NCBI GenBank assembly: GCA_946406115.1 | Contig: OX291542.1 | Location: 4,116,959-4,180,958, forward strand | DNA length: 64,000 nucleotides | From: Apoda limacodes | Taxonomy: Eukaryota; Arthropoda; Insecta; Lepidoptera; Limacodidae | Direction: 5' to 3' | Part shown: in pieces, positions 10,877 through 22,620 of the stretch | How positions within the stretch are numbered: position 1 is the first letter of the stretch | Layout: each line of letters opens with the position of its first letter | Program-made: the position numbers and the translations under genes | Notes under the pieces: model-generated | Seen by the model: only the letters and a program-made list of their open reading frames with translations | What the model was told of the DNA's origin: nothing | The model's database searches: none

Positions 10877-13800
10877 GTATGTATTATTATGTGGTATCCC
10901 ATTTTGTCCATGACATTTATTCGTTTAATACGAACGACTCTATATTTTTGCCAGTGTCCAACTTATATATTCTCTCCCACTCTCTCTCCACGTTTTACTT
11001 CTCCTGCGGACTTCGGCTCTTTGATATCGAAAATTGAAAAAGCCCTTTTATTGCATCCTATTTTAACAAATCAATATAATTGCAAGCTGTGTGTGTTTTA
11101 CCGCTTGTACAATGGAATGTGTTCTGAGGAATTATTCGAAATTATGCCCACGGCTACTTTCTACCATCGCACCGCTTTCTGTGAATATTTTAAGCGTCTA
11201 CCTGTTACAGTAATCAATATCGAGCAAAATCGAGCAAAAAAATAACGTTTATTTTATTCTGTTTTTTATTATTTGTTGTTATAGCGGCAACAGAAATACA
11301 TCTTCTGTGAAAATTTCAACTGTCTAACTATCACGGTTCATGAGATACAGCCTGGTGACAGACGGACGGACAGCGGAGCCTTAGTAATAGGGTTACGCTA
11401 ATTACCCTTCGGGTACGGAACCCTAAAAAACAAGAAATATAAATGTTCCAAGATAAAATACTAAGATACCCATTTTACTTTCTATCCCAGGATTGCACTT
11501 TTCATTAATATTAACTGTCTGAACCATATTTGTCTTAGTTAGAACTACTGGAACGAGTTTTACTCCAGGTGAGAAGTACTCCGGGTGCTTTAGAGTTGCA
11601 ATATCCTGAGCAGGTTTTAATCTTGGATTAAAGAATAGGATAGTATACGTTGAATGTTAATAAATAATGAACTGGTATTTTTTTCAGATCGGTTTGCTTT
11701 TTTTTAGTCATGTACTAGGAGCCAATGTTGGTAAGTAATATAATAACATCTGTGAACATCTTACACAATGCCACTTAACACAGCAAAGCTATGCGTATGC
11801 CTTCTAGACAACTGACATAATTAATTATTTACCTATTTTGTATATATATATATATATCGCAGTAAGATGATTAAAGCCTATTTATATACCGTAATATAGT
11901 TATATGAAAGCGGCTCATAACTGCCTTACTAGGAATATAACTATGATACGAACAAAATTTCTAGCTGTTGGATTTTTCGTATTGTTGTTACCTACATAAC
12001 TAAACTATTTTGCCTTTACGTTACAATAATAATCTCAATTTTCAATAATATAAGAGGTAATTTCGAAAAAAGGTCTGAAAATACAAAACGCTTAGATTCA
12101 GATCCATAGCTTTTACGGTTGATTTGTATTCTTTAACTAAGAAGTACCCATTTCTCAATTCCGCGTCTTAACATTGAGTGAAAGAGCGTTTACAAATAAC
12201 ATTTTTTATGAAAGGTTCTATAGGCTTACTAAGCAACTATTGAACTTATTAAACCTACTTTAAGACCATAAATGTTTTAAAGATATCTCTAATAATTCCT
12301 AGTGGTCGGCACAAAACCCGAGTTTTGTAGTTGTCACAGACTATATAATACTATACTACTCGTAGTACAGATGACAAAAAATTTTACCTCCATATAATAT
12401 TAGTATTGAGAAAAACGAACAATAACATACCTATCGTAAAAGTTTAGGTTTTAGCTATCCAACTTGGATAATCCAAATAGAGTTAACAACTCAATTCTGT
12501 AGCATTCTAGACAGTCCACACAGGAATATTCTTCTGTTCGCTACGTTTGTATTGACTAAAACGGGTAAAAATATCGATGTCATTATTACTAACGTACTTA
12601 CAACACTAGACGATTGTATCTGTTCTGCATTAGTAGATTAGTTAAGCTACCTACCAGTAGATAGTGCATTACTTAGTTCCATATTTCATTGCAATACAGT
12701 TCAGATTAGTTAAATATTTGCCCGAACTGATGACATAACAACAATTTCTATTCAAATAGAGGTGACGTACTGTAACGTCTTATTTTAATTTGCGTTTTAT
12801 AGAATACTCAAATAATCTTGTAAAACAGATCAAATTTGTAAATTGATTATACTATTTATTACAAACAAAAATAAATGTTTAAAATAGATAATTAAAATTG
12901 CAAAGATAACACTTTTAACTATCAAGTGCACCTCTCTTGCTAATAATCTAAGAGGAATTATTTAAATAAAGGTTAAAGACGGCACTCATAAAGACTAACT
13001 CTCACTCTTCCCACTCATTAAAAAATGGCGTTACAGTGATAAATACTGAAAAACAGCGAATTGCTGCTTTCTACTTCTGAATTTGGACGTCAAACCTAAC
13101 ATGGCGAGCCCTTGTCATTATTTAGTACCTTATTTTAAATAAAACTTTTGTTAAATAATAGCCATTTTTAAAATATATGGCAAAAATTTCATGCAATCCT
13201 ACAAACTTACACTAACACAACTGGAAAAAAAATCAAGTAAGAATAGAATTCAAATTTTTCATTAGGTTAGTTTTTGTGATGAGTAAAAAATGATAAACTC
13301 GCGTCAGACTGATCATCAGACGAAGACCATAATGCCACGCCATAAAAATTCGCAAGACGGAAACCATAATGCCACGCCTATTATAATTTTTGTTTTTAGT
13401 ATATGGCGACTATAAGTAGTACTTTCAAGGAGGTTGGATATGGGATTTTAAATCTACGACAGATTGAGATGTCAAATATAATACGTCAAAAAAGTAAATA
13501 AACAAACATTATTATTTCTTGACAATGTCAAAGACATGTCTTGTAACACATTTGAGTGTTAAGCGCGAATTGTGTGTTAAGGACATTGGTTCTGTACAAT
13601 TAAATATGACGTATGAGTTGTCTTGTAACAAATCTGAATGTTAAGCGCGAATCGTGTGTTAAGGTTTTCACTTCTGCTGGCACTCCGTTTTTTTTTTTGA
13701 AGTGAAAACTTCTTTAGCGGCGTTGTGCATTTTTTTTTTTTGGTATGGGTAAAAATCTTAAACTCACGTTAGGTCACGTGTCCTGATCGAAAATTCGTAT

Positions 13801-16800
13801 AAAATTCGTAAGACGGAACTCGCGTTAGATTTATTTACATTAGGTTAATTTTTATGATGGGTAAAAAACGATAAACTCGCGTCAGACTGATCGTCAGACT
13901 GATCGTCAGACGGAAACCATAATGCCACGCCATTAAAATTCGCAAGACGGAAACCATAACGCCACGCCTATTATAATTATGAAGCGAAAACGTCTTAAGC
14001 GGCGTTGTGCCCTTTTTTTGTGATGGGTAAAAATTGTTAAACTCTGTTGTTTTTTTATTTCGATTTGTATAGCAACGTGTGTTTCGCGCGTTTTAATATA
14101 ATTGTATATTATACATTGTAGTACCATTTGATTGGAGTACCTACCTATGCTGCGTAAAGTAGGTTCCATCTTATAGTATAACAAGAACACTGTTCACATA
14201 TAATATCTTGCCAGTACATATTACGTCTATTTTGTAAGTACCTTTTATTTACATTTTAGAAGAAATTATGCAAATCTCAAATGTTGCCATTTTATGAGCT
14301 CATTACATCTATGTGTAGGTAGGTAGGTATCTGCATACTTACCTTTTATACAGGCATTTATCTCGAACCATTACCTACTTATTTTGTGCATAGGCCTTGG
14401 ACTAGTTAGGTACTTAACCTTGTCGCTGCAGACTGCAGGATATAATTATAGGTACAGCTAATGATTTAAGAATATTTAATATAAGTAGGTACACCTAAAC
14501 TCTTTTTTCTAAAACTCCGATAAAATCTAGTAGAAACGACGACGAGCTACCTATTTAATAAATGATTTTGAGATGTATCGCAGTCTAATTGTTTATACGT
14601 TGAATAACAACTATTTTGCTCGGAGTTCGATTCTTGGCTTTTTAGAATAGATAATACATAATTATACAGAATATATTTTAATAATATATTCTTCCAGATT
14701 TTTTTTTTTTTTTACTTTTTATAAATGGCTACTGATTTTAAACACCCACTAATAAAAAAGTTTCATTCCAGACAAAACCTTAACTAAGCGATCCTATCTA
14801 ACTAAGATATTCTGGTTTCGCTACTACACCTTTATAAAATCGTGCACTAGCGTCACATACAGTAGGCAAACTCCCTGATCCAAGCACCAGAACCAGTAGT
14901 CGTAGAATAGAGCATAAAAGCAATAGTTGTGACAATTGTGCTAACAATAATTTACATTAGTGATTGAATTTTTATATAATATAAATTCAACGATAAGAAA
15001 ATTCACAATTTATGAGATGGCTCTGGGCGAAATACAGTTGTCTTTTTTGACCGCATATGGACCTTTCATTCACGAATTGTGTCCGTGAGTATTTTATTAG
15101 TGTGTGTTTGGTTATAGCGTGATACTATGTCTCTTTGTGTGCTACCGTTACAAATGTATTTTGGAGTAAAATTAATCTACTTTGTAAATTCATTAAAAAA
15201 AATGGCTGAATGAAATTTTATAAAACTAAAAACGGCGAGCTCTGAATTTTTTGTTTTTTTTTTAACTTAAAATCAAACGTAAAGTTGTATAAACTTCTAA
15301 AATTATGAAAAATAATTTTGTATGAAATCTCTGGCCGGCAAATCACCTGAAAGTTAAACAGTTATTATTAAAAAAAAGTAGATACTAAGGTGTGATAAAT
15401 AACGTCGCTACTTTTATTTAAATTTTTATGTAATGTATTACAGGTTTTGATGACGTAATACGAACATTATTTAAGTAAAACGCACAAACGTCAAGACGTA
15501 CTCCTCACTTGCCGCTGATGACCTCGTTGCATTAGATCGACGCGCTGCGCAACATGGTCTAAAAATTAGACGATGGGCGGCTAGTAGCCTGCCGGTGCTT
15601 TTTAGACGTATATATTGTTTTTTTTCATATCGATGGGAGCGCCTCGCACATTGCACCCCGCAATTACAATTATTTCACTGGATTAGTGTTATAGTGTCAA
15701 TCTAAAGTTTTTTATGCAAAGTCACATTTTATGTATTAACAGTAGTTTGTAAAATTTTAAAAATCATAGTTTTCTTCATTCTGTGCACACGCTGCGTCAC
15801 AGACGTCCAAAAATTAAACAAGTAAGGTAGTTATATTACTAGATCGTACTCGTATCATAGGTACCTATATATTTCTAGTAAGACAGTTATGAGCCGTATC
15901 CATATAACTATATAACGGTATATAGCTATATCCCTAGGGATATAAGTATATCTCGATTTCAAAGTTTCTAAAGGTTTGCATTTTATCACGGTACAGGTAA
16001 TAGCACTACATGATTTAACTATGAAATTTCCGTAGCCTTGAAGTTTAATCATGTTGGAATTGAAGCATCCATTCTAAATATGAGCCGCCTGCTTTAATCA
16101 TGTTGCAACTGAAGCAACCGGCAATCATCCAACTATAAGCCATCTAGTTAAATCAAGTTAAATTCTCTAAATACAGCATGATACACTCCATCATAAGCAG
16201 TATTGTGGCGATTGTCTTACCCAGTATAGTAATTGAGAACTTTTTATTTAACACCAAAATAAAGCAAATAATACGCACATTAAGCACAAAAATAATTTAA
16301 TTCAAGGACATTTTAGTTAAGGACACTACAATAAAATTGAAAATACATTCATTTTTATAATATATAATTATTTGTATTAACAATAACCATAATTTAGTTA
16401 AATTTACAATTTTTATAATATAATCACAAAAATTTATAATTTTTTTTTCTTATTTCTGTCTGAAATTCAATGTAATTTTCAATTCATTAGTGTGAAAAGA
16501 TATACCTATCTAATAAACCTTTTTGTGGATATTTGCTATTAAAACGCAGATTAATAAGTTCGTGTTTCGGTATATGAAATTATCATATATTTTATTTTAA
16601 TAATATAATATTAATTATATTTACCATTATGATAATATTGATAATAAATTAATTTCTTGTTATATTCTTTATAATATATAATATATTAAGTTTTTTACAG
16701 AGCCCAAAAAAGATTGTTCTAAAGTAGAAGATTTACTTGATAAGTTAATAGGAAACAAGGGAGTTCTCGAACATATACTTCGAGATAAAGCCGAGAGTGA

Positions 16801-18000
16801 AAAGGGTGGAGTTCAGTCAAATAGCCCCCTAATTGGAATTGTCCTTGGTGTTGGTTTGGGTGATATACTTGAAATCAAACTTAAACCTGAAATTGATAGC
16901 AAGTTAGTATCGGGAATACTAAGGGACAATGAACTACTTGAAAGCTTACTAGGAAGTAATGGAGTTGTTACAAGTTTAGTTCAAGAACTTTTAGCAAAAA
17001 AAGGATCCGATAAAAAAAATGGAACAACATCACAAAATAACCAAAAAGGTTACATTTTTATGTGAAATTGTGCAGTATAAGTTATAATCATAATTCAACA
17101 ATCATATTATTTGTGTTAGGTGTTTAATGACGAGGTAGTCTGTCCAATTCAATGAGGAACACTGAACAAACTGTTAATTATTAATTAATTTCATATTAAA
17201 CTTAAAAATTTAAAACATATTTTTAGATAGTAAATATTTGAGTTATTGTTTAAGGTCTTAAAGTGCCCATAACACCAGCCATTTAGCAAGTCGAATACGT
17301 TCAATAAAACAAAAACGAACTAGAGAGCCATAATTATGTAATAACAAAATACATTTTCTAAGTATATTGTAATTTACAGACTCGAAGGAAAATATTTTAA
17401 GTAGACTACTTAATAGTTTGGGGTTACTAGAGCAACTTAAGCCACAAGGCCTGGAACCTAAAGGAAATGGTTCACTTGGTGGTCTATCCCTTGATAAAGT
17501 TTTGAGTAACGATTCAATAGTTAATGGATTACTTCAAAGCTTACTTGGAGGTGATTTGCTTGATAGTCTTCTTGGGGAGGACTCATTACTTGGATGTTTA
17601 CTGAAACGTCTGGTTGGAAAATTAATTAATGGTAATAATTCGTCTGATGGAAAAAGTAAGTCTGAACAAAAAAATATCTTAATAACTCTAAATCATAATT
17701 TAAATATTACAAAATGCTTTTATTTATTAGCATTTTCTTTTACTTAGTTAAACTAACATTTCTGAAATAATGTTAAGGTACACAAGTCACTAAACAGCAT
17801 TGCTGTATTTCTTTTATGTTCTGCATAAACAACCTCTTACAGTCTCATAAGTTCGTATAATATTTTTACTTAAGATCTTATATTTAATTACGCTTTTTCT
17901 TTCAGAAGTCGATAAGAAACAAGATTCAGATAAAACATTAAGTTTAGCTGAAAATATTCTTCTCATACAAATTATAAATAAATTGTTTGGTCAACAATAA
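10865..18000 (+). CDS. Gene 1: split gene for a secreted leucine-rich protein, five exons
   Basis: Proposed coding exons are 10865-10876 (MKIK, tentative), 11688-11730, 16701-17048, 17380-17655 and 17906-18000 (stop TAA). All boundaries have AG/GT. The phases are 0, 1, 1 and 1 and keep one open frame of about 257 residues. Exons 1-2 give a hydrophobic signal peptide ending near GLLFFSHVLGA. The mature part is dominated by LL-rich amphipathic segments (NELLESLLGSN, VNGLLQSLLGGDLLDSLLG, GCLLKRLVGKL) separated by polar Gly/Asn/Ser/Lys linkers, with only two cysteines. No known domain was recognised. Introns 1 and 2 hold TE pieces. It is probably a lepidopteran-specific secretory protein. Exons 3-5 are the strongest part and exon 1 the weakest. 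Confidence 0.65.
11075..11215 (+). repeat. Fragment of family J LINE, reverse transcriptase C-terminal end
   Basis: CVFYRLYNGMCSEELFEIMP, followed by a THR-like FYHRTA stretch, matches the end of the RT product of the family seen at 36495-36960, 44480-44840 and 60878-64000. It lies in intron 1 of gene 1. Confidence 0.6.
11240..11428 (+). repeat. Lepidopteran interspersed repeat ending TACGGAACCCT
   Basis: It contains GTTGTTATAGCGGCAACAGA, GAAAATTTCAACTGTCTA, GACAGACGGACGGACAGCGG and the terminal GGGTACGGAACCCTAAAAAA. This order is that of a common lepidopteran repeat. It has no coding capacity and sits within intron 1 of gene 1. Confidence 0.55.
11688..11730 (+). CDS. Gene 1 exon 2 (rest of signal peptide)
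   Basis: A TTTTTTTTCAG acceptor precedes ATC-GGT-TTG-CTT and a strong GTAAGT donor follows. It reads IGLLFFSHVLGANV and leaves one G, which completes GAG (Glu) with exon 3. A hydrophobic core followed by a small-residue cleavage site is what a signal peptide needs. Confidence 0.6.
11884..11950. repeat. Short repeat, inverted copy at 15853-15918
   Basis: About 65 bp including CGGCTCATAACTGCCTTACTAG matches the reverse complement of 15853-15918 (there CTAGTAAGACAGTTATGAGC) with few mismatches. Both copies lie in intron 2 of gene 1, about 4 kb apart. Confidence 0.5.
13260..14060. repeat. Composite repeat block with an internal 130-140 bp duplication
   Basis: 13260-13390 and 13838-13980 are near-identical direct copies sharing ATAAACTCGCGTCAGACTGA, ATAATGCCACGCCAT and GCAAGACGGAAACC. 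The second has an extra tandem 12-bp TGATCGTCAGAC. A second direct pair, AAAAC(G/T)TCTT-AGCGGCGTTGTGC, is near 13700 and 13990. Between them, 13389-13688 is the inverted partner of 22621-22917. All of this is in intron 2 of gene 1. Confidence 0.6.
14790..15410 (+). repeat. Dispersed repeat, copy A (copy B at 55556-56780)
   Basis: Shared blocks in the same order include CGTGCACTAGCGTCACA, CCAGTAGTCGTAG, GAGATGGCT, TTATAGCGTG, TTTTGGAG(T/C)AAAATT, TAAAACGGCGAGCTCT-like text and AATCAAACGTAAAGTTGTAT. There is no coding capacity. Copy A lies in gene 1 intron 2 and copy B in gene 3 intron 1. Confidence 0.6.
15853..15918. repeat. Inverted copy of 11884-11950
   Basis: See the partner for shared text. 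Flanking TATATA-rich sequence (15905-15955) continues the similarity only weakly. Confidence 0.45.
16701..17048 (+). CDS. Gene 1 exon 3
   Basis: The acceptor is TTTTTTACAG and the donor AAG|GTTACA, phase 1 on both sides. It reads PKKDCSKVEDLLDKLIG at the start, then hydrophobic and LL-rich segments, ending TTSQNNQK. It encodes 115 full codons with no stop. An apparent initiator inside it (near 16856) is not needed when the exon is read from its splice site. Confidence 0.7.
17380..17655 (+). CDS. Gene 1 exon 4
   Basis: The acceptor is TAATTTACAG and the donor AAAA|GTAAGT, phase 1 on both sides. It contains SRLLNSLGLLEQLK and a run of LLG/LLD modules. The exon is a multiple of three, so it could be skipped or duplicated without changing frame. 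Confidence 0.7.
17906..18000 (+). CDS. Gene 1 exon 5 (C terminus and stop)
   Basis: The acceptor is TTTTTCTTTCAG. Read in phase 1 it gives VDKKQDSDKTLSLAENILL, a short hydrophobic helix and FGQQ-stop at 17998-18000. Phase and composition fit exon 4. Confidence 0.65.
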
Positions 18001-20232
18001 GCTTACACAAAGTAGTTTGAAAGACGATAGTGAAGTTCCTTATTAATTTGATTGGACATTGGATGAAGTATTAATGAATGAAGTATTTGTACATTCAGAT
18101 GGGGCCTTGGGAAAAAATCGGGTCATAAAAATCATTGTAAAAATCTTTAAAAACGTTATGAAAGACTAAAAATATATGAATATATTACTGCACAAACCTT
18201 TATTTTCTACGTTTTCTTTAATTTGCTCCTTTTTATTTAACAAAAAGTCTTAAACTTAATCCTAGCTTACATGCTCGTACCTAGTACTTGTAAAAGCAAA
18301 AGTCTTTAATTAACCAAGGAAAAGATAGTATGAGAGACGGTTTAGTACATAAAGATGTGTTGAGCCAGGTCAAATGCAACAGGATGAACATCTACAATCC
18401 TTACGAAATCAAAATGGAACGAATCCGGAGACAAACCCTTTTATTTATATAAAGATCAATTAACTCCAGTCTATGGTCAATTTGTACTAGTCATGCGACC
18501 TTAAGTCACTCGTCGAACATGCTTGCATTATGAATTTATCGGCAGTATCCTTGCACGTGGTGGCCGCCACCACGGTTTCATCAGGGTCGCATTTTGTTAC
18601 TTTAAAAGGCTTCCAACGGCTAGATTGCAACTTACCTACGTTCTTACTAAAATAACATAGGCTTAAAATGCCTACTTAGTTAATCGATTGTTATTTTAGT
18701 CATAATCGAAAAGTTCAAACGAGAGAAAGAACTCCCTTAAATGAATGTATTTGACGCAGCATTATCTTGGTTTTGAACACACTGATCAATACTGATAGAG
18801 TTTGCATACAGTATAATTAAGAACAAACGAACTTACCTTGTGAAGTTTGATATCTAATTGTGTAAAGTGTCTTGACCAAAGATGATTAGAGTTTACATGC
18901 AGCAGTACGCGAGTTGATGCTGTCCTAATCACACCTTTAAAGCTATAAAAATGTCTTTTAAAATTAAAATTTACATAGTAGGTAGTTTCCACTACCTACA
19001 GATATGCACCCCTCCACATTGCCCGATTCTGACTGCCATTACGTGTTTTTGTCCTGTCCAACGCCCATATCCATTAGTTCGTCTTCAAACATAATTTAAA
19101 ATAAGTCTTTTGCAATAGTGACACTGCGAAAGGTTTAAAAACTAGTGATAAAACAAAGAGGAATTTTGTCATCTACGCACACGCATTCTATATATCATAT
19201 TCTATATTCGTATCTAATAAATAATGTAGCCAGTTATCTAAAACTTTAAGGTAAGTTTGAAAGCGATTTGTTAGAAACAATTAGTAAAGGACAAAATAAC
19301 TCAATCAAATGATCAATTAATTAGTTAACATCTACCGTCTTGAGTAATTTTTTATTAAACATGGAATATTGTTTGAGCAAATCTCAAATCAAATAATAAG
19401 ATAAAATGGAACATCTGGGACAACAAAGTGAGGCCGGTTTTATCAATATGTGGTGCGTAGGCCAGTGTTGCCATCATAATTAAAATAACCCTAATATTAC
19501 AAAAATAGCGTCACTAATTATAATAATGTTATCACATTATAGAGCTAGTGTATTCCGATGAGAGATTTATGGATAAAGAAGTGGCGACAGTGTAAAGGAA
19601 AATAGTAAGTGTTTTAAAAATAAAATTACTGGGTACATTTTTATGCAAGTCTTCATTAATTTAAAAACATTTAACATTTTCGACATACATTTCGAGTACA
19701 TAGACTGCAATCTCAATTAAGAAATCTAAAGAAGCAATTTTTGTGCACATACGAAATGTTCAAAACTGAATTAGTGAGTAGGTCTTTATAAATATGTATC
19801 TTTCACCTATATTTACCACAAACTAAACAAAAAGCAAGTCGGAAACCCTTTATTTGGCTCGAGCCTGTGTTTTTTACAACTAAACAAAAGAAAGTTGTTT
19901 CGCATTTTCTTCTTTTATTTAAAGGCCACTGCTACTGGGCAATTTCGCCAGTGTTCAGTATTTTATTATACTACGAATTTAGAATGGGGCCTAGGAAAAG
20001 AATAAAAGACATTTTTAAACATTGCCGGGGAAATCATACCAAGGTTTAAAAACATATTATCAAAACGGTTTTACGGTATAGGTCTTATAGTTTCGGTAGA
20101 CTGTAAGGCAATTCCCTGATGCAACATGCATAAGCAATACAATAACACACACCAATACAGCAGCCATGTGTAATATTATACGAACCATTTCGAGCTACTT
20201 TTAACCCCTTCAAAACTCGAAACCTTTTTATC
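18001..20232. other. Intergenic, possible LTR-like remnant
   Basis: No firm gene. On the minus strand, 18640-18300 contains an open stretch, then TATATAAATAAAAGGG and a C/T-rich part, which resembles the U3-R layout of an LTR; this is weak. A perfect palindrome with 9-bp arms (CGTGGTGGC / GCCACCACG) is at about 18555-18573. A minus-strand segment near 18950-18839 ends at an excellent donor (AAG|GTAAGT) but has no identifiable partner exon. Confidence 0.35.
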
Positions 20233-22206
20233 CTACATATATACATTGGCATAGTTATTAAAGGCCATTAGGCTTATACAAAGGAAAAATCTCGTCGTTT
20301 CAGCCGAAAGACGTCCACTACTGAACGTAGGCCTCCCCCATATGTCTCCACAACGGCCGGTCCTGAGCCGCCCGCGCCCATCCGCTTCCTGCGGCTCTGT
20401 CCACCTGGTAGGAGGCCGACCCACGCTGCGTTTTCCGATCCGTGGTTGCCACTCGAGAACCTTTCTTCCCCATCGGTTATCGGTTCGGCGAGAGATGTGG
20501 CCTGCTCATTGCCACTTCAGTTTGCTAACTGTTTAAGCTATGTCGGTAACCTTAGTTCTTCGGCGAATTTCCTCGTTTCGGATTCTATCGCGCAAAGAAA
20601 CACCAAACATAGCTCTTTCCATAGCATGTGTATTCGTCAACAATTCGAGAGTAGCGTTCCCAACAACAACCGATGTAGGCGCGACATGGACATTAAACAA
20701 CACCTTCGTTTTATCCATGTTCATTTTAAGGCCAACCTGCTGGGAAACTCTGTTAAGGTCTCTGAGCATCGTGCCTAGGGTTACCAGCGATTCTGCCATG
20801 ACCATTTTGTCGTCGGCAAATCGAAGGTGAGTGACGTACTCGCCATTTATGTTGACGCAATATCCTTCTCACTCCAGAAGCTTAAACACATCCTCCAACG
20901 CAGTTGCAAACAGTTTCGGAGAAATAACGACTCCCTGTCTCACACCTTTCTGCAGATGGATTGGTTTCGTGTTCTGGTCTTGTAGTCGGACAGACATTGT
21001 GGCTTTGTTATACAAACACTTCAGCACTTTGATGTACCGATAGTCAATGTGGCACCGCTGGAGAGACTGTAACACCGCCCAGGTCTCGATAGAATCGAAG
21101 GCTTTTTCATAGTCCACGAACGCCACGCAAATAGGCCGATTATACTCCTCTGTCTTCTGTATAATCTGGCGCAGCGTATGTATGTGGTTCATGGTACTAA
21201 AGCCTTTTCGGAAACCGGCTTGTTCGAGAGGCTGGAATTCGTCAAATTTGCTTTCGAGATGATTCGTGATGATCCTGGAAAACAGCTTATAGAGATGGCT
21301 CAGAAGCGAAATGGGTCTATAGTTCTTCAATGAGGTTAGGTCTTCTTTTTTGAAGAAAAGTATGACCGCGCTTGTGCTCCAAGCTTCTGGCGTAGTGCCT
21401 TCGAGGATAACAGAATTAAAGAGCCTCTGAAGGACTTTAAGTATCGGTGTTCCACCCTTTTTTGGAAGCTCTGACGTAATTCCGTCATCGCCCGCCGCCT
21501 TATTATTCTTAAGCTGTTTCAAGGCCATTCTAATCTCATATAAGCTGACGTCCATCCCGGACGTCCATCTTCGGTATAATGTCGAGTTAATTTGGCTCTG
21601 GGTTCTTTGGCCGTGATGTTGACAGGATCACAAGTTGAGGTGTTCAACTGTTTATAGAAGTTCTCGATCTCTCTCTATAATTCAGGTTTGGACGAAACGA
21701 TTTTGCCAGTTTTGGTCTTCAGTTTCGTCAACTGTCGTTACCCAATAGACACGTCTCTAGTAAACACTTTTGAGCCTTTATTTCACTCTATAGCCTCTTC
21801 TACACGTGATGTGTTGAAATGGCGTATATCGCGGCGTATAGCTTTCGAGATTTGTCTATTGAGCCGCGTGTATTCGGACCTATCAGATGAAGACTGCAAT
21901 TTCATTTCACGCCGCACCTTCATAAGATTGAGTCTGATCTGAGAATTTTTGTGTTCTTATTTTTGCGGCGAGATTTGAAGAATTTAGCTCCAACAGCTTG
22001 AACAGTTTCCACCTATTTCTTTTCCTATCATTTAGATCATCCACATTTTCGTAATCTGCTAGGTACTGAAATCCATTTTGAAGTTCGAGCTGAAAATGTT
22101 CAGGGTTTTGTATGAAGGCAATCGTTGGACGGAGCGTAGACCTTATCAAACGACTTCTTTCAAATTCAAGGTTAATATTCAACGTGCCTCTTACATGTGG
22201 ATACAA
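20233..22206 (-). mobile_element. 5'-truncated RTE-clade LINE
   Basis: On the minus strand the copy starts in the linker before RT (22206-21907) and runs through RT to the 3' end. At 21555-20869 it has the fingers motif NNKAAGDDGI, then YRPISLLS, AFVDYEKAFD (motif A) and a GVRQG turn (motif B). After one in-frame stop at 20869 the same frame continues to FADD (motif C). An internal deletion then joins it to the MERAMFG...RDRIRNEEIRRRT region, and it ends in a VGRPPTRW-type stretch near 20420. The apurinic-type endonuclease is missing. RTE elements lack LTRs and reverse-transcribe at the nick; this copy is dead. Confidence 0.85.
20869..21555 (-). pseudogene. RTE reverse transcriptase fragment (motifs 1 to B)
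   Basis: This is the best-preserved 228-codon part of the RTE copy. YRPISLLSHLYKLFSRII and FVDYEKAFDSIETW are clear. It ends at a TGA where a tryptophan codon would be expected; the frame then continues through 20805-20533, which carries the FADD catalytic box just upstream. Confidence 0.85.
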
Positions 22207-22369
22207 TGTTTCTTATATCATTTAGACTGAAAATTAATAATAATTGGTATCAACAAAGTAATAAAAAAAAAGAACAGTGGCACTCGGGGCCTGCCGCGGT
22301 AAAGCTATTGCATTTATGCAATTAACAGCTGCTTACGTATTCGTCCGATTATGCTTTCAGTTGTTGAAC

Positions 22370-22605
22370 CAATAACTACAAAGGGATGTCTGCTCATGAA
22401 TTTACCTATGGATTCTCTCAGCTAATACTTTCTCCAACAAGAATACCAGATACAAAAGACCATACAAAAGTCCTTACTGGACCGTCTGCCGACTACACGT
22501 CCGGACAGATATTCCGTCTCAGTGGATGCGCCTTTTGGCTACTCGGACCACTGTCTCGTTTGGACTCATGTGACATGCACACAATCCAATCCACCTGAGC
22601 AAAAA
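22370..22605 (+). repeat. Family J LINE fragment (endonuclease C-terminal part)
   Basis: Reading across frames gives SQL(I/V)LSPTRIPD, RPDRYSVSVDAPF and GYSDHCLVWT, which correspond to 61990-62170 of the longer copy, including the SDH triad of the endonuclease. It ends abruptly where the repeat at 22621 begins. Confidence 0.65.
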
Positions 22606-22620
22606 AACACGAGTTGCACT

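Noticed and set aside
10811..11245. 144-codon plus-strand frame as a single-exon gene
   Set aside because: It joins the candidate first exon of gene 1 by chance to a family J RT fragment; only the latter part has recognisable homology.
15471..15656. 61-codon minus-strand frame (MQCARRSHRYEKK)
   Set aside because: GC-richer than its surroundings but without domain, splice or promoter support.
16856..17065. Internal start at 16856 for gene 1
   Set aside because: The codon is TTG and the frame is open upstream to a good acceptor at 16700, so this is an internal exon, not a gene start.
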